A stretch of 64,000 nt of DNA, from positions 59,168 to 123,167 of the forward strand of contig JAFXLG010000027.1 in NCBI GenBank assembly GCA_017531305.1, read 5' to 3'. The position numbers and the translations under genes are program-made. The DNA is from Alistipes sp. Its GTDB lineage: Bacteria; Bacteroidota; Bacteroidia; Bacteroidales; Rikenellaceae. The notes under the pieces are model-generated. The model ran no database searches. It was not told the origin of the DNA and saw only the letters and a program-made list of their open reading frames with translations. Position 1 is the stretch's first letter. Every line of letters begins with the position of its first letter. Positions 1-8,351 of the stretch are shown in pieces.

Positions 1-32
1 CCGAGGCATAGCGTTTAGCGTAAAGATGTTTT

Positions 33-65
33 AGAGTGCCAACCCCGAAAAGGTTGGCACTTTTT
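33..65 (+). terminator. Intrinsic terminator of an upstream gene
   Basis: The arms AGTGCCAACC and GGTTGGCACT pair around a short loop and are followed by five T residues. The gene it would end lies left of the window. Confidence comes from the perfect stem and T run alone. Confidence 0.8.
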
Positions 66-79
66 AATTCCCATTGCAT

Positions 80-300
80 CCCCCTCATAAAACACCCCTT
101 AGGGGTGGTCATACCACAGAGGGCTGAAAGCCCGATGATTGGCATCTCTACACTCAGATTTTCGTTAGAGACTCCAATCCTCAGCCTAATGGCTTCGGTG
201 GAGTGACAGGTCTAAGACCTGTTTTATTAAATCATCTTGCTAAACACCCTTTAGCAAGAATAGCTTCCCCACTAATAAAACACCCGTTACGGGTGCTGAG
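80..300. repeat. Composite copy of the modular hairpin repeat family
   Basis: This gene-free stretch upstream of guaB is made of short palindromes: ACACCCCTTAGGGGTG near 95, GGGCTGAAAGCCC near 120, a hairpin with outer arms ACTCCA/TGGAGT near 170-200, ACAGGTCTAAGACCTGT near 206, and CACCCGTTACGGGTG near 285. The same modules, in either orientation and with changed but still paired stems, recur near 32.4, 35.6, 54.8, 56.5 and 59.3 kb. It is a non-coding dispersed element of unknown function. Confidence 0.75.
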
Positions 301-330
301 GCACGAAAAAGTAAAGAAATATGAAAAAAT

Positions 331-362
331 AATTTTGAATTTTGAATTCTGAATTTTGAATT
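331..362. repeat. AT-rich GAATTTT tandem motif
   Basis: The unit GAATTTT/GAATTC is repeated three to four times directly upstream of guaB. Similar tracts occur near 32.58, 46.82 and 61.09 kb, always at a gene boundary. Here the last TTTTG supplies the probable -33 element of the guaB promoter. Confidence 0.55.
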
Positions 363-385
363 CTCATTTCATATGCTTAACTTTG
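354..385 (+). promoter_or_regulatory. guaB promoter, Bacteroidetes type
   Basis: TTTTG at 354-358 is followed after about 19 bases by TAACTTTG at 378-385, matching the Bacteroidetes sigma-ABfr consensus (TTTG, then TAnnTTTG). Transcription should start near 391. The ATG at 373 therefore lies inside the promoter, and the next in-frame ATG (412) is the credible guaB start. Confidence 0.7.
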
Positions 386-411
386 TGGGCAACAAAAACC
401 CAAGTACGATT

Positions 412-1884
412 ATGTCATTCATAGATGAAAGGGTACAGTCTACAGGTTTAACCTTTGACGATGTGTTGCTCGTACCCGCCTACTCAGAAGTCTTGCCGCG
501 TACAGTCTCTACCGAGACCCGTTTTTCGCGCAATATCAAACTAAACATCCCTATTGTTTCGGCTGCCATGGATACCGTTACGGAAGCTCGTCTGGCTATT
601 GCTCTTGCCAGAGAGGGTGGTATCGGTGTGATCCATAAGAATATGTCGATTGCCGAGCAAGCTGCCCACGTACGCCGCGTGAAGCGTGCCGAGAATGGTA
701 TGATCTATGATCCTATCACTATTTCGAAGGATCAGACTGTGGGTGATGCTTTGAAACTCATGTCTGAGAACAAGATCGGTGGTATCCCTGTGGTGGATAA
801 CGACAATATGTTGATCGGTATTGTTACCAACCGAGACCTTCGTTTCCAGCGCGACATGAGCCGTTTGATAGATGATGTGATGACAAAGGAGAATATCATC
901 ACTACTCACTCTACCGAGTTGGAGAAGGCATCTGATATTTTGCTCAAGAACAAGATCGAGAAGTTGCCTGTGGTGGATGATCACGGCAAGCTCATCGGAC
1001 TTATCACTTATAAGGATATCACCAAGATTCAGGATCATCCTAATGCTTGCAAGGATACCAAGGGTCGTTTGCGCGTAGCTGCAGGTGTGGGTATCACTCC
1101 AGATGTGTTGGATCGCGTGAAGGCTTTGGTTGCCGAGAGCGTAGATGCCGTAGTTTTGGACTCGGCACACGGTCACTCGAAGAATATCATCACAGCATTG
1201 AAGAATATCAAGTCACACTATCCTGAGTTGGATGTTGTGGTGGGTAACATCGCTACTGCCGAGGCTGCCAAGATGTTGGTAGAGGCAGGTGCCGATGGTG
1301 TAAAGGTGGGTATCGGTCCTGGCTCGATCTGTACTACACGCATCATCGCTGGTGTAGGTGTTCCTCAGCTTACAGCCATCTACGATGTGGCTTCGGCTAT
1401 CAAGGGTAGCGGAATTCCTGTAATCGCCGATGGAGGTCTGCGTTATTCGGGCGACTGCGTGAAGGCGTTGGCTGCTGGTGGCGACTGCGTGATGGTTGGT
1501 TCGATGTTTGCAGGTACTGAGGAGTCTCCGGGTGAGACTATCATATATAATGGTCGTAAGTTCAAGACATATCGTGGTATGGGTTCTATCGATGCCATGA
1601 AGGCTGGCTCAAGCGATCGTTACTTCCAAGGTGGAGAGAACAATGCCATGAAGCTCGTACCAGAGGGTATCGTTGGTCGAGTACCATTCAAGGGTTCGTT
1701 GGCAGAGACTGTATATCAGCTGATCGGAGGTATCAAGTCGGGCATGGGTTACTGCGGCGCGGCAACTATCCATAAGTTGCAGAGTGCTAAGTTCGTGCGC
1801 ATCACATCTAACGGTGTGGTTGAGAATCACCCTCACGACATTACCATCACAAGCGAGACTCCTAACTACTCTCGCGGTCAGTAA
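412..1884 (+). CDS. guaB: Inosine-5'-monophosphate dehydrogenase
   Basis: A 490-residue protein that oxidises IMP to XMP with NAD+, the committed step of guanine nucleotide synthesis in the cytoplasm. The N-terminal barrel half ([15 protein letters not shown]) is followed by a CBS pair at about residues 90-200, then the catalytic loop [12 protein letters not shown] containing the active-site Cys, and the flap region with [12 protein letters not shown]. Length matches the usual 485-495 residues when the ATG at 412 is used; an in-frame ATG at 373 would add 13 residues but falls within the promoter. A terminator separates it from guaA, the next enzyme of the pathway, so the two are adjacent but probably have separate transcripts. 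Confidence 0.97.
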   Translation: MSFIDERVQSTGLTFDDVLLVPAYSEVLPRTVSTETRFSRNIKLNIPIVSAAMDTVTEARLAIALAREGGIGVIHKNMSIAEQAAHVRRVKRAENGMIYDPITISKDQTVGDALKLMSENKIGGIPVVDNDNMLIGIVTNRDLRFQRDMSRLIDDVMTKENIITTHSTELEKASDILLKNKIEKLPVVDDHGKLIGLITYKDITKIQDHPNACKDTKGRLRVAAGVGITPDVLDRVKALVAESVDAVVLDSAHGHSKNIITALKNIKSHYPELDVVVGNIATAEAAKMLVEAGADGVKVGIGPGSICTTRIIAGVGVPQLTAIYDVASAIKGSGIPVIADGGLRYSGDCVKALAAGGDCVMVGSMFAGTEESPGETIIYNGRKFKTYRGMGSIDAMKAGSSDRYFQGGENNAMKLVPEGIVGRVPFKGSLAETVYQLIGGIKSGMGYCGAATIHKLQSAKFVRITSNGVVENHPHDITITSETPNYSRGQ

Positions 1885-1893
1885 CATGACTTA

Positions 1894-1930
1894 GGCTCGA
1901 CTACGCATTACTGCGAGTCGAGCTTTTTTA
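1894..1930 (+). terminator. guaB terminator
   Basis: The arms GCTCGACT and AGTCGAGC flank a loop and are followed by six T residues, ten bases after the guaB stop codon. It makes read-through into guaA limited. Confidence 0.85.
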
Positions 1931-1963
1931 ATCAAAAAAAGAAGGTATAAAAGATAAATTACA

Positions 1964-3271
1964 ATGAAACAGGACATGATTGTTATCTTGGATCTGGGTA
2001 GCCACGAGAATACTGTTGTGGCTCGTGCGATCCGTGCGTTGGGTGTGTATAGTGAGATCTACCCACACGATATTACTAAGAATGAGTTACAGGCTCTGCC
2101 AAATGTGAAGGGTGTGATCATCAATGGCGGACCAAACAATGTGATTGATGGTGTGGAGATTGATGTTCTGCCAGAGATCTACGAAGCAGGCTATCCCGTT
2201 ATCGCCGCAGGTCACGCTAAGGCTAAGTGTGAGGTGAAGTTGGAGCAGTTCAACGATGATGAGGAGGCTATCAAGCAGGCTCTCAAGTCATTCGTATTCG
2301 ATACTTGCAAGGCTGAGGCTAACTGGAACATGAAGAACTTTGTTGCCGATCAGGTGGAGCTTGTGCGCCAGCAGGTGGGTGACAAGAAGGTGTTGTTGGC
2401 TCTCTCGGGAGGTGTTGACTCATCGGTTGTGGCAGCACTCTTGTTGAAGGCTATCGGCGAGAATCTTGTTTGTGTGCATGTTAACCACGGTCTGATGCGC
2501 AAGGGCGAGTCGGAGAATGTGGTGGAGGTATTCCGCAACCAGCTTTGCGCCAACCTGATCTATGTAGATGCTACGGATCGTTTCCTGACTAAGTTGGAGG
2601 GTGTTGAGGATCCTGAGCAGAAGCGTAAGATCATCGGCTCGGAGTTCATCCGCGTATTTGAGGAGGAGGCTCGTAAGTTGGATGGCATCGACTTCCTCGG
2701 TCAGGGTACAATCTATCCCGACATCGTGGAGAGTGGTACAAAGACTGCCAAGATGGTGAAGTCTCACCACAATGTAGGCGGTCTGCCAGAGGATATGAAG
2801 TTCGGTTTGGTTGAGCCACTCAAGCAGCTCTTCAAGGATGAGGTGCGCGCTTGCGGTGTGGAGCTCGGCTTGCCATACGAGATGGTTTACCGTCAGCCAT
2901 TCCCAGGACCGGGTTTGGGCGTACGCTGCTTGGGTGCTATCACTCGCGATCGTCTGGAGGCAGTGCGCGAGAGTGATGCAATCCTTCGCGAGGAGTTCGC
3001 AAAGGCTGGGTTGGATAAGAAAGTTTGGCAGTATTTCACCATTGTGCCTGACTTCAAGTCGGTAGGTGTACGCAACAACGCTCGTTCGTACGATTGGCCT
3101 GTGATTATCCGTGCCGTAAATACTATTGATGCCATGACAGCAACTATCGAGCATATCGATTGGGAGGTGTTGGATCGCATCACCAAGCGTATCTTGGATG
3201 AGGTGCCAACTGTAAACCGTGTATGCTACGATATGTCACCAAAACCATCGGCAACAATCGAGTGGGAGTAA
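1964..3271 (+). CDS. guaA: GMP synthase with degenerate glutaminase domain
   Basis: It makes GMP from XMP and ATP. The 435-residue length is well below the usual 505-525. The ATP-pyrophosphatase part is complete: P-loop SGGVDSS at residues 148-154, GQGTIYPD, KSHHNVGGLP, FPGPGLGVR and the dimerisation-domain end KPSATIEWE. The N-terminal class I amidotransferase domain starts normally (ILDLGSHENTVVARAIR; INGGPNN) but where the nucleophile elbow (G-x-C-x-G) should be it reads AAGHAKAK, so the catalytic Cys is absent. About 80 residues that carry the His-Glu of the triad are missing. Seen in sequence: loss of the glutaminase site. Inferred: the enzyme uses free ammonia or ammonia from another protein. 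The reading frame is uninterrupted and codon choice resembles strongly expressed genes, so it is not a pseudogene. Confidence 0.93.
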   Translation: MKQDMIVILDLGSHENTVVARAIRALGVYSEIYPHDITKNELQALPNVKGVIINGGPNNVIDGVEIDVLPEIYEAGYPVIAAGHAKAKCEVKLEQFNDDEEAIKQALKSFVFDTCKAEANWNMKNFVADQVELVRQQVGDKKVLLALSGGVDSSVVAALLLKAIGENLVCVHVNHGLMRKGESENVVEVFRNQLCANLIYVDATDRFLTKLEGVEDPEQKRKIIGSEFIRVFEEEARKLDGIDFLGQGTIYPDIVESGTKTAKMVKSHHNVGGLPEDMKFGLVEPLKQLFKDEVRACGVELGLPYEMVYRQPFPGPGLGVRCLGAITRDRLEAVRESDAILREEFAKAGLDKKVWQYFTIVPDFKSVGVRNNARSYDWPVIIRAVNTIDAMTATIEHIDWEVLDRITKRILDEVPTVNRVCYDMSPKPSATIEWE

Positions 3272-3376
3272 CAAGAATTCAACGCCGCCATTAAGGCAAG
3301 AGCAGAGGGTACTTGTACACTATGCCGAGCCGAGACGGAGAAAAACCACCCTTGTGGTGGATTAAAATTCATAATT

Positions 3377-3402
3377 AAGGAGTCTTTCGGGACTCCTTTT
3401 TT
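3377..3402 (+). terminator. guaA terminator
   Basis: AAGGAGTC and GGACTCCTT pair around TTTCG, followed by a T run. It lies about 105 bases after the guaA stop; the sequence between shows nothing recognisable. Confidence 0.85.
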
Positions 3403-3433
3403 GCGTTTGCTGGCGAGATTATTGATTATTCGA

Positions 3434-3465
3434 TTTGCATTATTTGTTTTGAATAATTATATTTG
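3434..3465 (+). promoter_or_regulatory. Promoter of the AAA ATPase gene
   Basis: TTTG at 3434-3437, a 20-base spacer and TATATTTG at 3458-3465 fit the Bacteroidetes promoter consensus. The predicted start leaves a leader of only about ten bases before the ATG at 3483. Confidence 0.7.
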
Positions 3466-3482
3466 CATAAAAATATTGGGCT

Positions 3483-4619
3483 ATGGCAAGAGTAAACAAC
3501 CCCTTTGTAGTTACAGGAAAGATTGAGGCGGAGTATTTCTGCGATCGAGTAACCGAGTCGGCAAGAGTGATAAAGACCATCACCAATGGTAACAACCTTG
3601 TTATCATTTCGCCCCGTCGTATGGGTAAGACGGGACTAATCCAGTTCTGTTATGACAAACCGCAGATTGCCGAAGAGTATTACACATTCTTTATCGACAT
3701 TCTCCACACCACAAGTCTCAGAGAGTTTACCTACCTGCTTGGGCGTACGATTTACGACACATTGTTGCCCCGCAGTCGCAAGATGGCATCACTCTTTATC
3801 CAGACCATAAGGTCTATAAATGGGAAGTTTGGCTTTGACCCTATAACCAATATGCCAACATTTAATGTAGAGTTGGGCGATATTGAGCGACCAGAATATA
3901 CGCTTGATGAGATATTTCGTTACCTTGCCGAAGCCGACAAGCCATGCATCGTTGCCATTGATGAGTTCCAGCAGATAGGCAAATATCCCGAGAAGAATAT
4001 CGAGGCGTTGTTGCGTACCCATATTCAGAAACTTGGCAACTGCAATTTTATCTTTGCGGGCAGCGAGCGACATATGATGCAGGAGATGTTTACTTCATCG
4101 GCTCGCCCTTTCTATAATAGTGCCGATTTGTTGGAGTTGAGGGCTATCGCTCCCGAAATATATATACCGTTTGTGTGCGGACATTTTGAGAAGCGAAATC
4201 GCTACATTGCACCTGAAAATGTGGAGTGGGTTTATCGTCTTTTTAAGGGACACACCTACTATATCCAGCGAACATTCAACGAGGCTTTTGCCGACACATC
4301 GGAAGGCGAAGAGTGTACCCGAGAGATTATTGAGGATGCTATCGAAAATATGGTGGCATCAAACGACACTATCTTCCGAGAGATTCTGTCGAACATTCCA
4401 GAGAAGCAGAAGGCTCTACTCTACGCCATCGCCAAAGATGATGAGGCGAGAGGCATAACTTCGGCAGATTTTATCAAACGCCACAGCCTACCATCGGCAA
4501 GTTCGGTACAGGCTGCATCAAAGAAGTTACTCGAAAAGGATTATATTACCGAGATAAACAAGGTTTACTCCGTGACCGACAAACTCTTCGCGATGTGGAT
4601 TAGCAGATTGTGCAGGTAA
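3483..4619 (+). CDS. Orphan AAA ATPase with C-terminal winged helix
   Basis: A 378-residue P-loop protein of the archaeal-type ATPase (ATPase_2) group common in Bacteroidetes. The Walker A-like motif SPRRMGKTGL lies near residue 43 and Walker B CIVAIDEFQ near residue 160, followed by a sensor-like FIFAGSERHMM. The last 90 residues look like a winged-helix unit (ITSADFIKRH, SSVQAASKKLLEKDYI). Members of this family have no settled function; some are linked to defence or mobile DNA, many stand alone. It has its own promoter and a hairpin after it, and no partner gene. The function remains unknown. Confidence 0.8.
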   Translation: MARVNNPFVVTGKIEAEYFCDRVTESARVIKTITNGNNLVIISPRRMGKTGLIQFCYDKPQIAEEYYTFFIDILHTTSLREFTYLLGRTIYDTLLPRSRKMASLFIQTIRSINGKFGFDPITNMPTFNVELGDIERPEYTLDEIFRYLAEADKPCIVAIDEFQQIGKYPEKNIEALLRTHIQKLGNCNFIFAGSERHMMQEMFTSSARPFYNSADLLELRAIAPEIYIPFVCGHFEKRNRYIAPENVEWVYRLFKGHTYYIQRTFNEAFADTSEGEECTREIIEDAIENMVASNDTIFREILSNIPEKQKALLYAIAKDDEARGITSADFIKRHSLPSASSVQAASKKLLEKDYITEINKVYSVTDKLFAMWISRLCR

Positions 4620-4654
4620 CAACTCTGCAGTTCTGCACCATTACACAAACAAAC

Positions 4655-4700
4655 ATAGCCCGCCAGAAATGGCGGGCTATGCGCTCCCTAATGGGGAGCT
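4655..4700. terminator. Double hairpin between convergent genes
   Basis: ATAGCCCGCC and GGCGGGCTAT form a perfect ten-base-pair stem (4655-4680), followed at once by GCTCCC/GGGGAGC (4683-4699). There is no T run on either side, so termination is likely but not certain. It lies between the ATPase gene (+) and the peptidase gene (-). Confidence 0.6.
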
Positions 4701-4720
4701 ATCGACTTAATACTTAATGA

Positions 4721-5899
4721 CTACTTAAGACCCATCTTCTTCAAGATCTCCTTTGGTACCATGCTCTTGTGTACCATCACATCCATAGTCTTGTACTCTA
4801 CGAATGGACGAGAGAAGTAGTAGAAGCCCTTGTATGGTGAGCCTTCACCCCAAGAGTTCTGAACCTTGTAGAATGGGTTGCCCTTCTGATCTACAGCAGT
4901 ACCTACGATAACCATACCGTGGTCATCTGTTGTCTGGTAGTTGTCGTAAGCCTCCTGACGCATCTGCTGAGTGATAGTCTTCTCCTTTACAGGCTCCTTC
5001 ATGCTATAGATCTCAGCCTCCTTCTCAGATGCAGAGAGCTTGCCCCAACGCTCAGCGTCAGAACCTACCATATTCTTGTCAGCCTCCTCAGGAATGATAC
5101 CGATAGCCTTGCGACCTACGAAGCCCTTCTCGCTAACGTCTGTTCCCCAAGCTACAGGGTGACCAGCCTCCAAAGTAGCATCTACAACCTGCATCATCTC
5201 CTCCATAGGAAGGTTATACATCTCGCCCCACATCCAGTTATCTGGCACCTCAAGAGCAAATGTTGAGTAGAATGGGTGGTGAGTGTAAGATGTGATCTCG
5301 ATATAGTCCTCCATCTTCACTGGGAAAGACTCAGCGAATGACTTTGGAGTGTACTCCTTACCCTTATAAGTGAACTTCTCTGGACGAACACCGAAGTAAG
5401 TATCGAGGATAGCGTTCAAACCGTTGATCCAAGCAGTTGTGAGCTTGCCATTCTCGTTCTTGATGATAGCATCTACATAACCCTTCAAAACAGCGTCAAT
5501 CTCGCCGAACTCAGGCATTGTAGTACCATAGTTATAACCTGGGTATGCCTCCAATGGTACGATACCATACTTAGCGATCATCTCTGTAACATCGTGTGCA
5601 GCACCACCTACAGCAAAGTTCAAGTTACCGTGCAAACGAACATACTTGATTGCCTTGTCGAAGTAAGCGTGGCGAACAACCCACATCTGCGAAAGTGTCA
5701 TCTCCTCACCACCGAAAGCGATGATATCCTCCTCCAAGAATGAAAGAGTAGAGAAGCACCAGCAGGTACCACTACGATACTGATTGGTGATAGGTACAGT
5801 CTTAACCACCTTCTTGTCTGTAAACTGATAGCCCTCCTGTGCAGAAACAGCTACCGCCATGCCGAACAATACGGCTGCCAAAAGCAAAAATTTCTTCAT
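4721..5899 (-). CDS. Exported C1 cysteine peptidase (aminopeptidase C/bleomycin hydrolase type)
   Basis: A 392-residue secreted peptidase. An N-terminal signal peptide ends in AVAVSAQ. The papain-fold catalytic residues are visible: the oxyanion Gln and nucleophile in NQYRSGTCWCFST, the His in TDDHGMVIVG and the Asn in KVQNSWGEG. The large insertion between Cys and His is typical of the C1B (PepC/BLMH) group, which cuts N-terminal residues from peptides. Most bacterial PepC enzymes are cytoplasmic; the signal peptide points to a periplasmic or extracellular role in peptide use. It lies downstream of topA on the same strand with a 65-base gap. Confidence 0.9.
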   Translation of the reverse strand: MKKFLLLAAVLFGMAVAVSAQEGYQFTDKKVVKTVPITNQYRSGTCWCFSTLSFLEEDIIAFGGEEMTLSQMWVVRHAYFDKAIKYVRLHGNLNFAVGGAAHDVTEMIAKYGIVPLEAYPGYNYGTTMPEFGEIDAVLKGYVDAIIKNENGKLTTAWINGLNAILDTYFGVRPEKFTYKGKEYTPKSFAESFPVKMEDYIEITSYTHHPFYSTFALEVPDNWMWGEMYNLPMEEMMQVVDATLEAGHPVAWGTDVSEKGFVGRKAIGIIPEEADKNMVGSDAERWGKLSASEKEAEIYSMKEPVKEKTITQQMRQEAYDNYQTTDDHGMVIVGTAVDQKGNPFYKVQNSWGEGSPYKGFYYFSRPFVEYKTMDVMVHKSMVPKEILKKMGLK

Positions 5900-5964
5900 A
5901 GTATTATTTTTTAGGTATTAAAATTTTCTTTCACTCGATACTACCCCTCAGGCTCGCTGACGCA

Positions 5965-8280
5965 CTACTTTTTGGTCTTTTTCTGACTCTCAACGATCTG
6001 CTTGCAATCCTCGAAGCTCAGATCCTCGACCTTGCGACCATGTGGCAAGCGATAGTTTTTGCCCTTATAGGCGATATAAGCTCCATAACGACCACTCTTG
6101 ATAAGCATGTTCTTATCCTCCTCGAAGGTCTTGAGTGGTGCTGCCGCAGCGGCTGCCTGAGCCTTCTGCTCGGCGATAAGCTCCACAGCACGCTCATACT
6201 GGATGGTGTATGGATCATCGCTCTTTGCCAACGAAGCGAACGAATTGCCGTAACGCACGTAAGGTCCGAAGCGTCCTATGCCGACCATAAGATCCTGACC
6301 TTCATACTTACCCAAGTTGCGTGGCAGGCTGAAGAGCTCCAAAGCCTCCTCCAGAGTGATCGACTCGATGAGCTGTCCCTTCTTCAGCGAAGCGAACTGA
6401 GCCTTACCGCCCTCCTCGGCAACGATCTCGACCATAGGACCATAGCGTCCGATACGAGCTTTAACCTCTCTACCACTCTGAGGATCAATGCCCAAGAATC
6501 GGCTCTGGGCATCCTTATCGGTCTGAGTCTCCAAAGCCTTCTCCACCTGAACGTGGAATGGAGAGTAGAAGCGGGTGATCATCTCACGCCATGTGAGTTC
6601 ACCGTTGGCAACATGGTCAAACTCCTTCTCCACGCTGGCCGTGAAGTTATAATCCATGATGTCAATAAACTGACGCTCCAGATAGTCGTTCACCACCATA
6701 CCGATGTCGGTTGGTGCAAGGCGGTTCTTCTCCTTGCCGAAGCTCTCGGTAAGACGCTTCTCACTGATCTTGCCCGATGAGGAGAGTGTCAGAGCTGTAT
6801 ATTGGCGTTTCTGAGCATCGGTGCTCTGCTTAACGACATATCCACGATTGATGATGGTAGTGATTGTAGGCGCATAGGTAGATGGGCGTCCGATACCCAA
6901 CTCCTCGAGTCGCTTTACCAACGATGCCTCATTGTAGCGTGGAGGTGCTGCTGTAAATCGCTCGGTAGCTACGATCTGGGTAGAGATCACCTGATCGCCC
7001 ACATCCATCTTTGGCAACAAGCCCTCCTCCGAAGACTCCTTCTGCTGATCCTCATCCACCGACTCTGAGTAGAGACGCAGGAAACCATCGAAACGTACTA
7101 CCTCGCCGCTGGCGATAAACTGATTCTGGCTACCCTGCTGGTCGATCACAATGGTGGTGCGATCCACCTCGGCAGCAACCATCTGCGAAGCTACCGTACG
7201 CTTCCAGATAAGGTCATAGAGACGCTTCTCGGTAGATGTACCCTCGATCTCGACTCTGTCGATATATGATGGGCGGATAGCCTCGTGAGCCTCTTGCGCG
7301 CCCTTGGTCTTGGTCTTATAGTTGTGAGCCGAAGAGTACTTCTCGCCGAAGTGCTTGGTAATCTCCTGCTTACACTGTGCAATAGCCTGAGCCGAGAGAT
7401 TCACCGAGTCGGTACGCATATAGGTGATAAGTCCCTGCTCATAGAGGTGCTGCGCAACAGACATGGTCTGCGCAACAGACATACCCAACTTACGTCCCGC
7501 CTCCTGCTGCAAGGTAGAGGTGGTGAAAGGTGCTGCAGGATAACGCTTCATGGGCTTCTCCTCAGCCTTAGAGACGCTGAACGATGCCCCCACTGCGCTC
7601 TGTAAGAACGCCTCTGCCTCCTGCTTGGTCTCGAAACGGCGATTCAACTCCGCCTTGAAGAGAGTCTTGCTCTCATCCGAAGCGGGATAGAACTGAGCCA
7701 CAACACGGAAGTATGGAGTAGAATTGAAGGCGATGATCTCACGCTCGCGCTCCACGATCAGACGTACTGCAACCGACTGCACACGTCCCGCCGAAAGAGC
7801 TGGCTTAACCTTCTTCCACAATACGGGCGAGAGCTCAAAGCCCACGATACGATCCAAGACGCGGCGTGCCTGCTGGGCATCTACCAGATTCATATCTATC
7901 GTACGAGGATTCTCGATAGCGTGGAGTATGGCGTTTTTGGTAATCTCATGAAAAACAATGCGCTTGGTCTTATCCTCAGGCAAATCGAGTACCTCAGCCA
8001 AGTGCCATGCGATTGCCTCTCCCTCGCGGTCCTCATCGGATGCCAACCATACGGTCTTAGCCTGCTGAGAGAGTTTAGTCAGATCATCTACGACCTTACG
8101 CTTGTCGGGCAGAATCTCATAATCGGGCGAAAAACTCTCCGAGATCTTCACACCCAAGCCCTTTTTAGAGAGGTCACGGATATGTCCGAAACTTGACTTA
8201 ACAACGTAGTCCTTACCCAAAAATTTCTCGATGGTTTTAGCCTTGGCAGGGGACTCTACGATGACTAAATTTTCTTGCAT
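5965..8280 (-). CDS. topA: DNA topoisomerase I
   Basis: A 771-residue type IA topoisomerase that relaxes negative supercoils. The TOPRIM domain opens with NLVIVESPAKAKTIEKFLG and carries the acidic DEDREGEAIAWH motif; the active-site Tyr is in LITYMRTDSVNLS near residue 300; RPSTYAPTI follows. The C-terminus has topoisomerase C-terminal repeats (GRYGPMVEI, GRFGPYVRYG, GRYGAYIAYKG) instead of Cys4 zinc fingers, as is usual in Bacteroidetes. The start is the ATG at 8278-8280; an upstream TTG at 8286 would add only two residues. Confidence 0.97.
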   Translation of the reverse strand: MQENLVIVESPAKAKTIEKFLGKDYVVKSSFGHIRDLSKKGLGVKISESFSPDYEILPDKRKVVDDLTKLSQQAKTVWLASDEDREGEAIAWHLAEVLDLPEDKTKRIVFHEITKNAILHAIENPRTIDMNLVDAQQARRVLDRIVGFELSPVLWKKVKPALSAGRVQSVAVRLIVEREREIIAFNSTPYFRVVAQFYPASDESKTLFKAELNRRFETKQEAEAFLQSAVGASFSVSKAEEKPMKRYPAAPFTTSTLQQEAGRKLGMSVAQTMSVAQHLYEQGLITYMRTDSVNLSAQAIAQCKQEITKHFGEKYSSAHNYKTKTKGAQEAHEAIRPSYIDRVEIEGTSTEKRLYDLIWKRTVASQMVAAEVDRTTIVIDQQGSQNQFIASGEVVRFDGFLRLYSESVDEDQQKESSEEGLLPKMDVGDQVISTQIVATERFTAAPPRYNEASLVKRLEELGIGRPSTYAPTITTIINRGYVVKQSTDAQKRQYTALTLSSSGKISEKRLTESFGKEKNRLAPTDIGMVVNDYLERQFIDIMDYNFTASVEKEFDHVANGELTWREMITRFYSPFHVQVEKALETQTDKDAQSRFLGIDPQSGREVKARIGRYGPMVEIVAEEGGKAQFASLKKGQLIESITLEEALELFSLPRNLGKYEGQDLMVGIGRFGPYVRYGNSFASLAKSDDPYTIQYERAVELIAEQKAQAAAAAAPLKTFEEDKNMLIKSGRYGAYIAYKGKNYRLPHGRKVEDLSFEDCKQIVESQKKTKK

Positions 8281-8302
8281 TTCCAATATATATCTTAACC
8301 GA

Positions 8303-8333
8303 ACAAACCTAAGCTCCGCAGAGTTAGGTTTGT
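8303..8333 (-). terminator. Hairpin after the DUF4270 gene
   Basis: ACAAACCTAA and TTAGGTTTGT pair around a nine-base loop. It lies between the DUF4270 stop and the topA start on the minus strand; the trailing T run is weak. Confidence 0.6.
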
Positions 8334-8351
8334 CGTATAATTTCTACTAAA

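Noticed and set aside
80-300. CRISPR array
   Set aside because: Repeats are of different length, in both orientations and without regular spacers; no cas gene is in the window.
1964-3271. guaA as a pseudogene
   Set aside because: The frame is open throughout, all synthetase motifs are kept and codon choice is that of a well-expressed gene; only the glutaminase site is lost.
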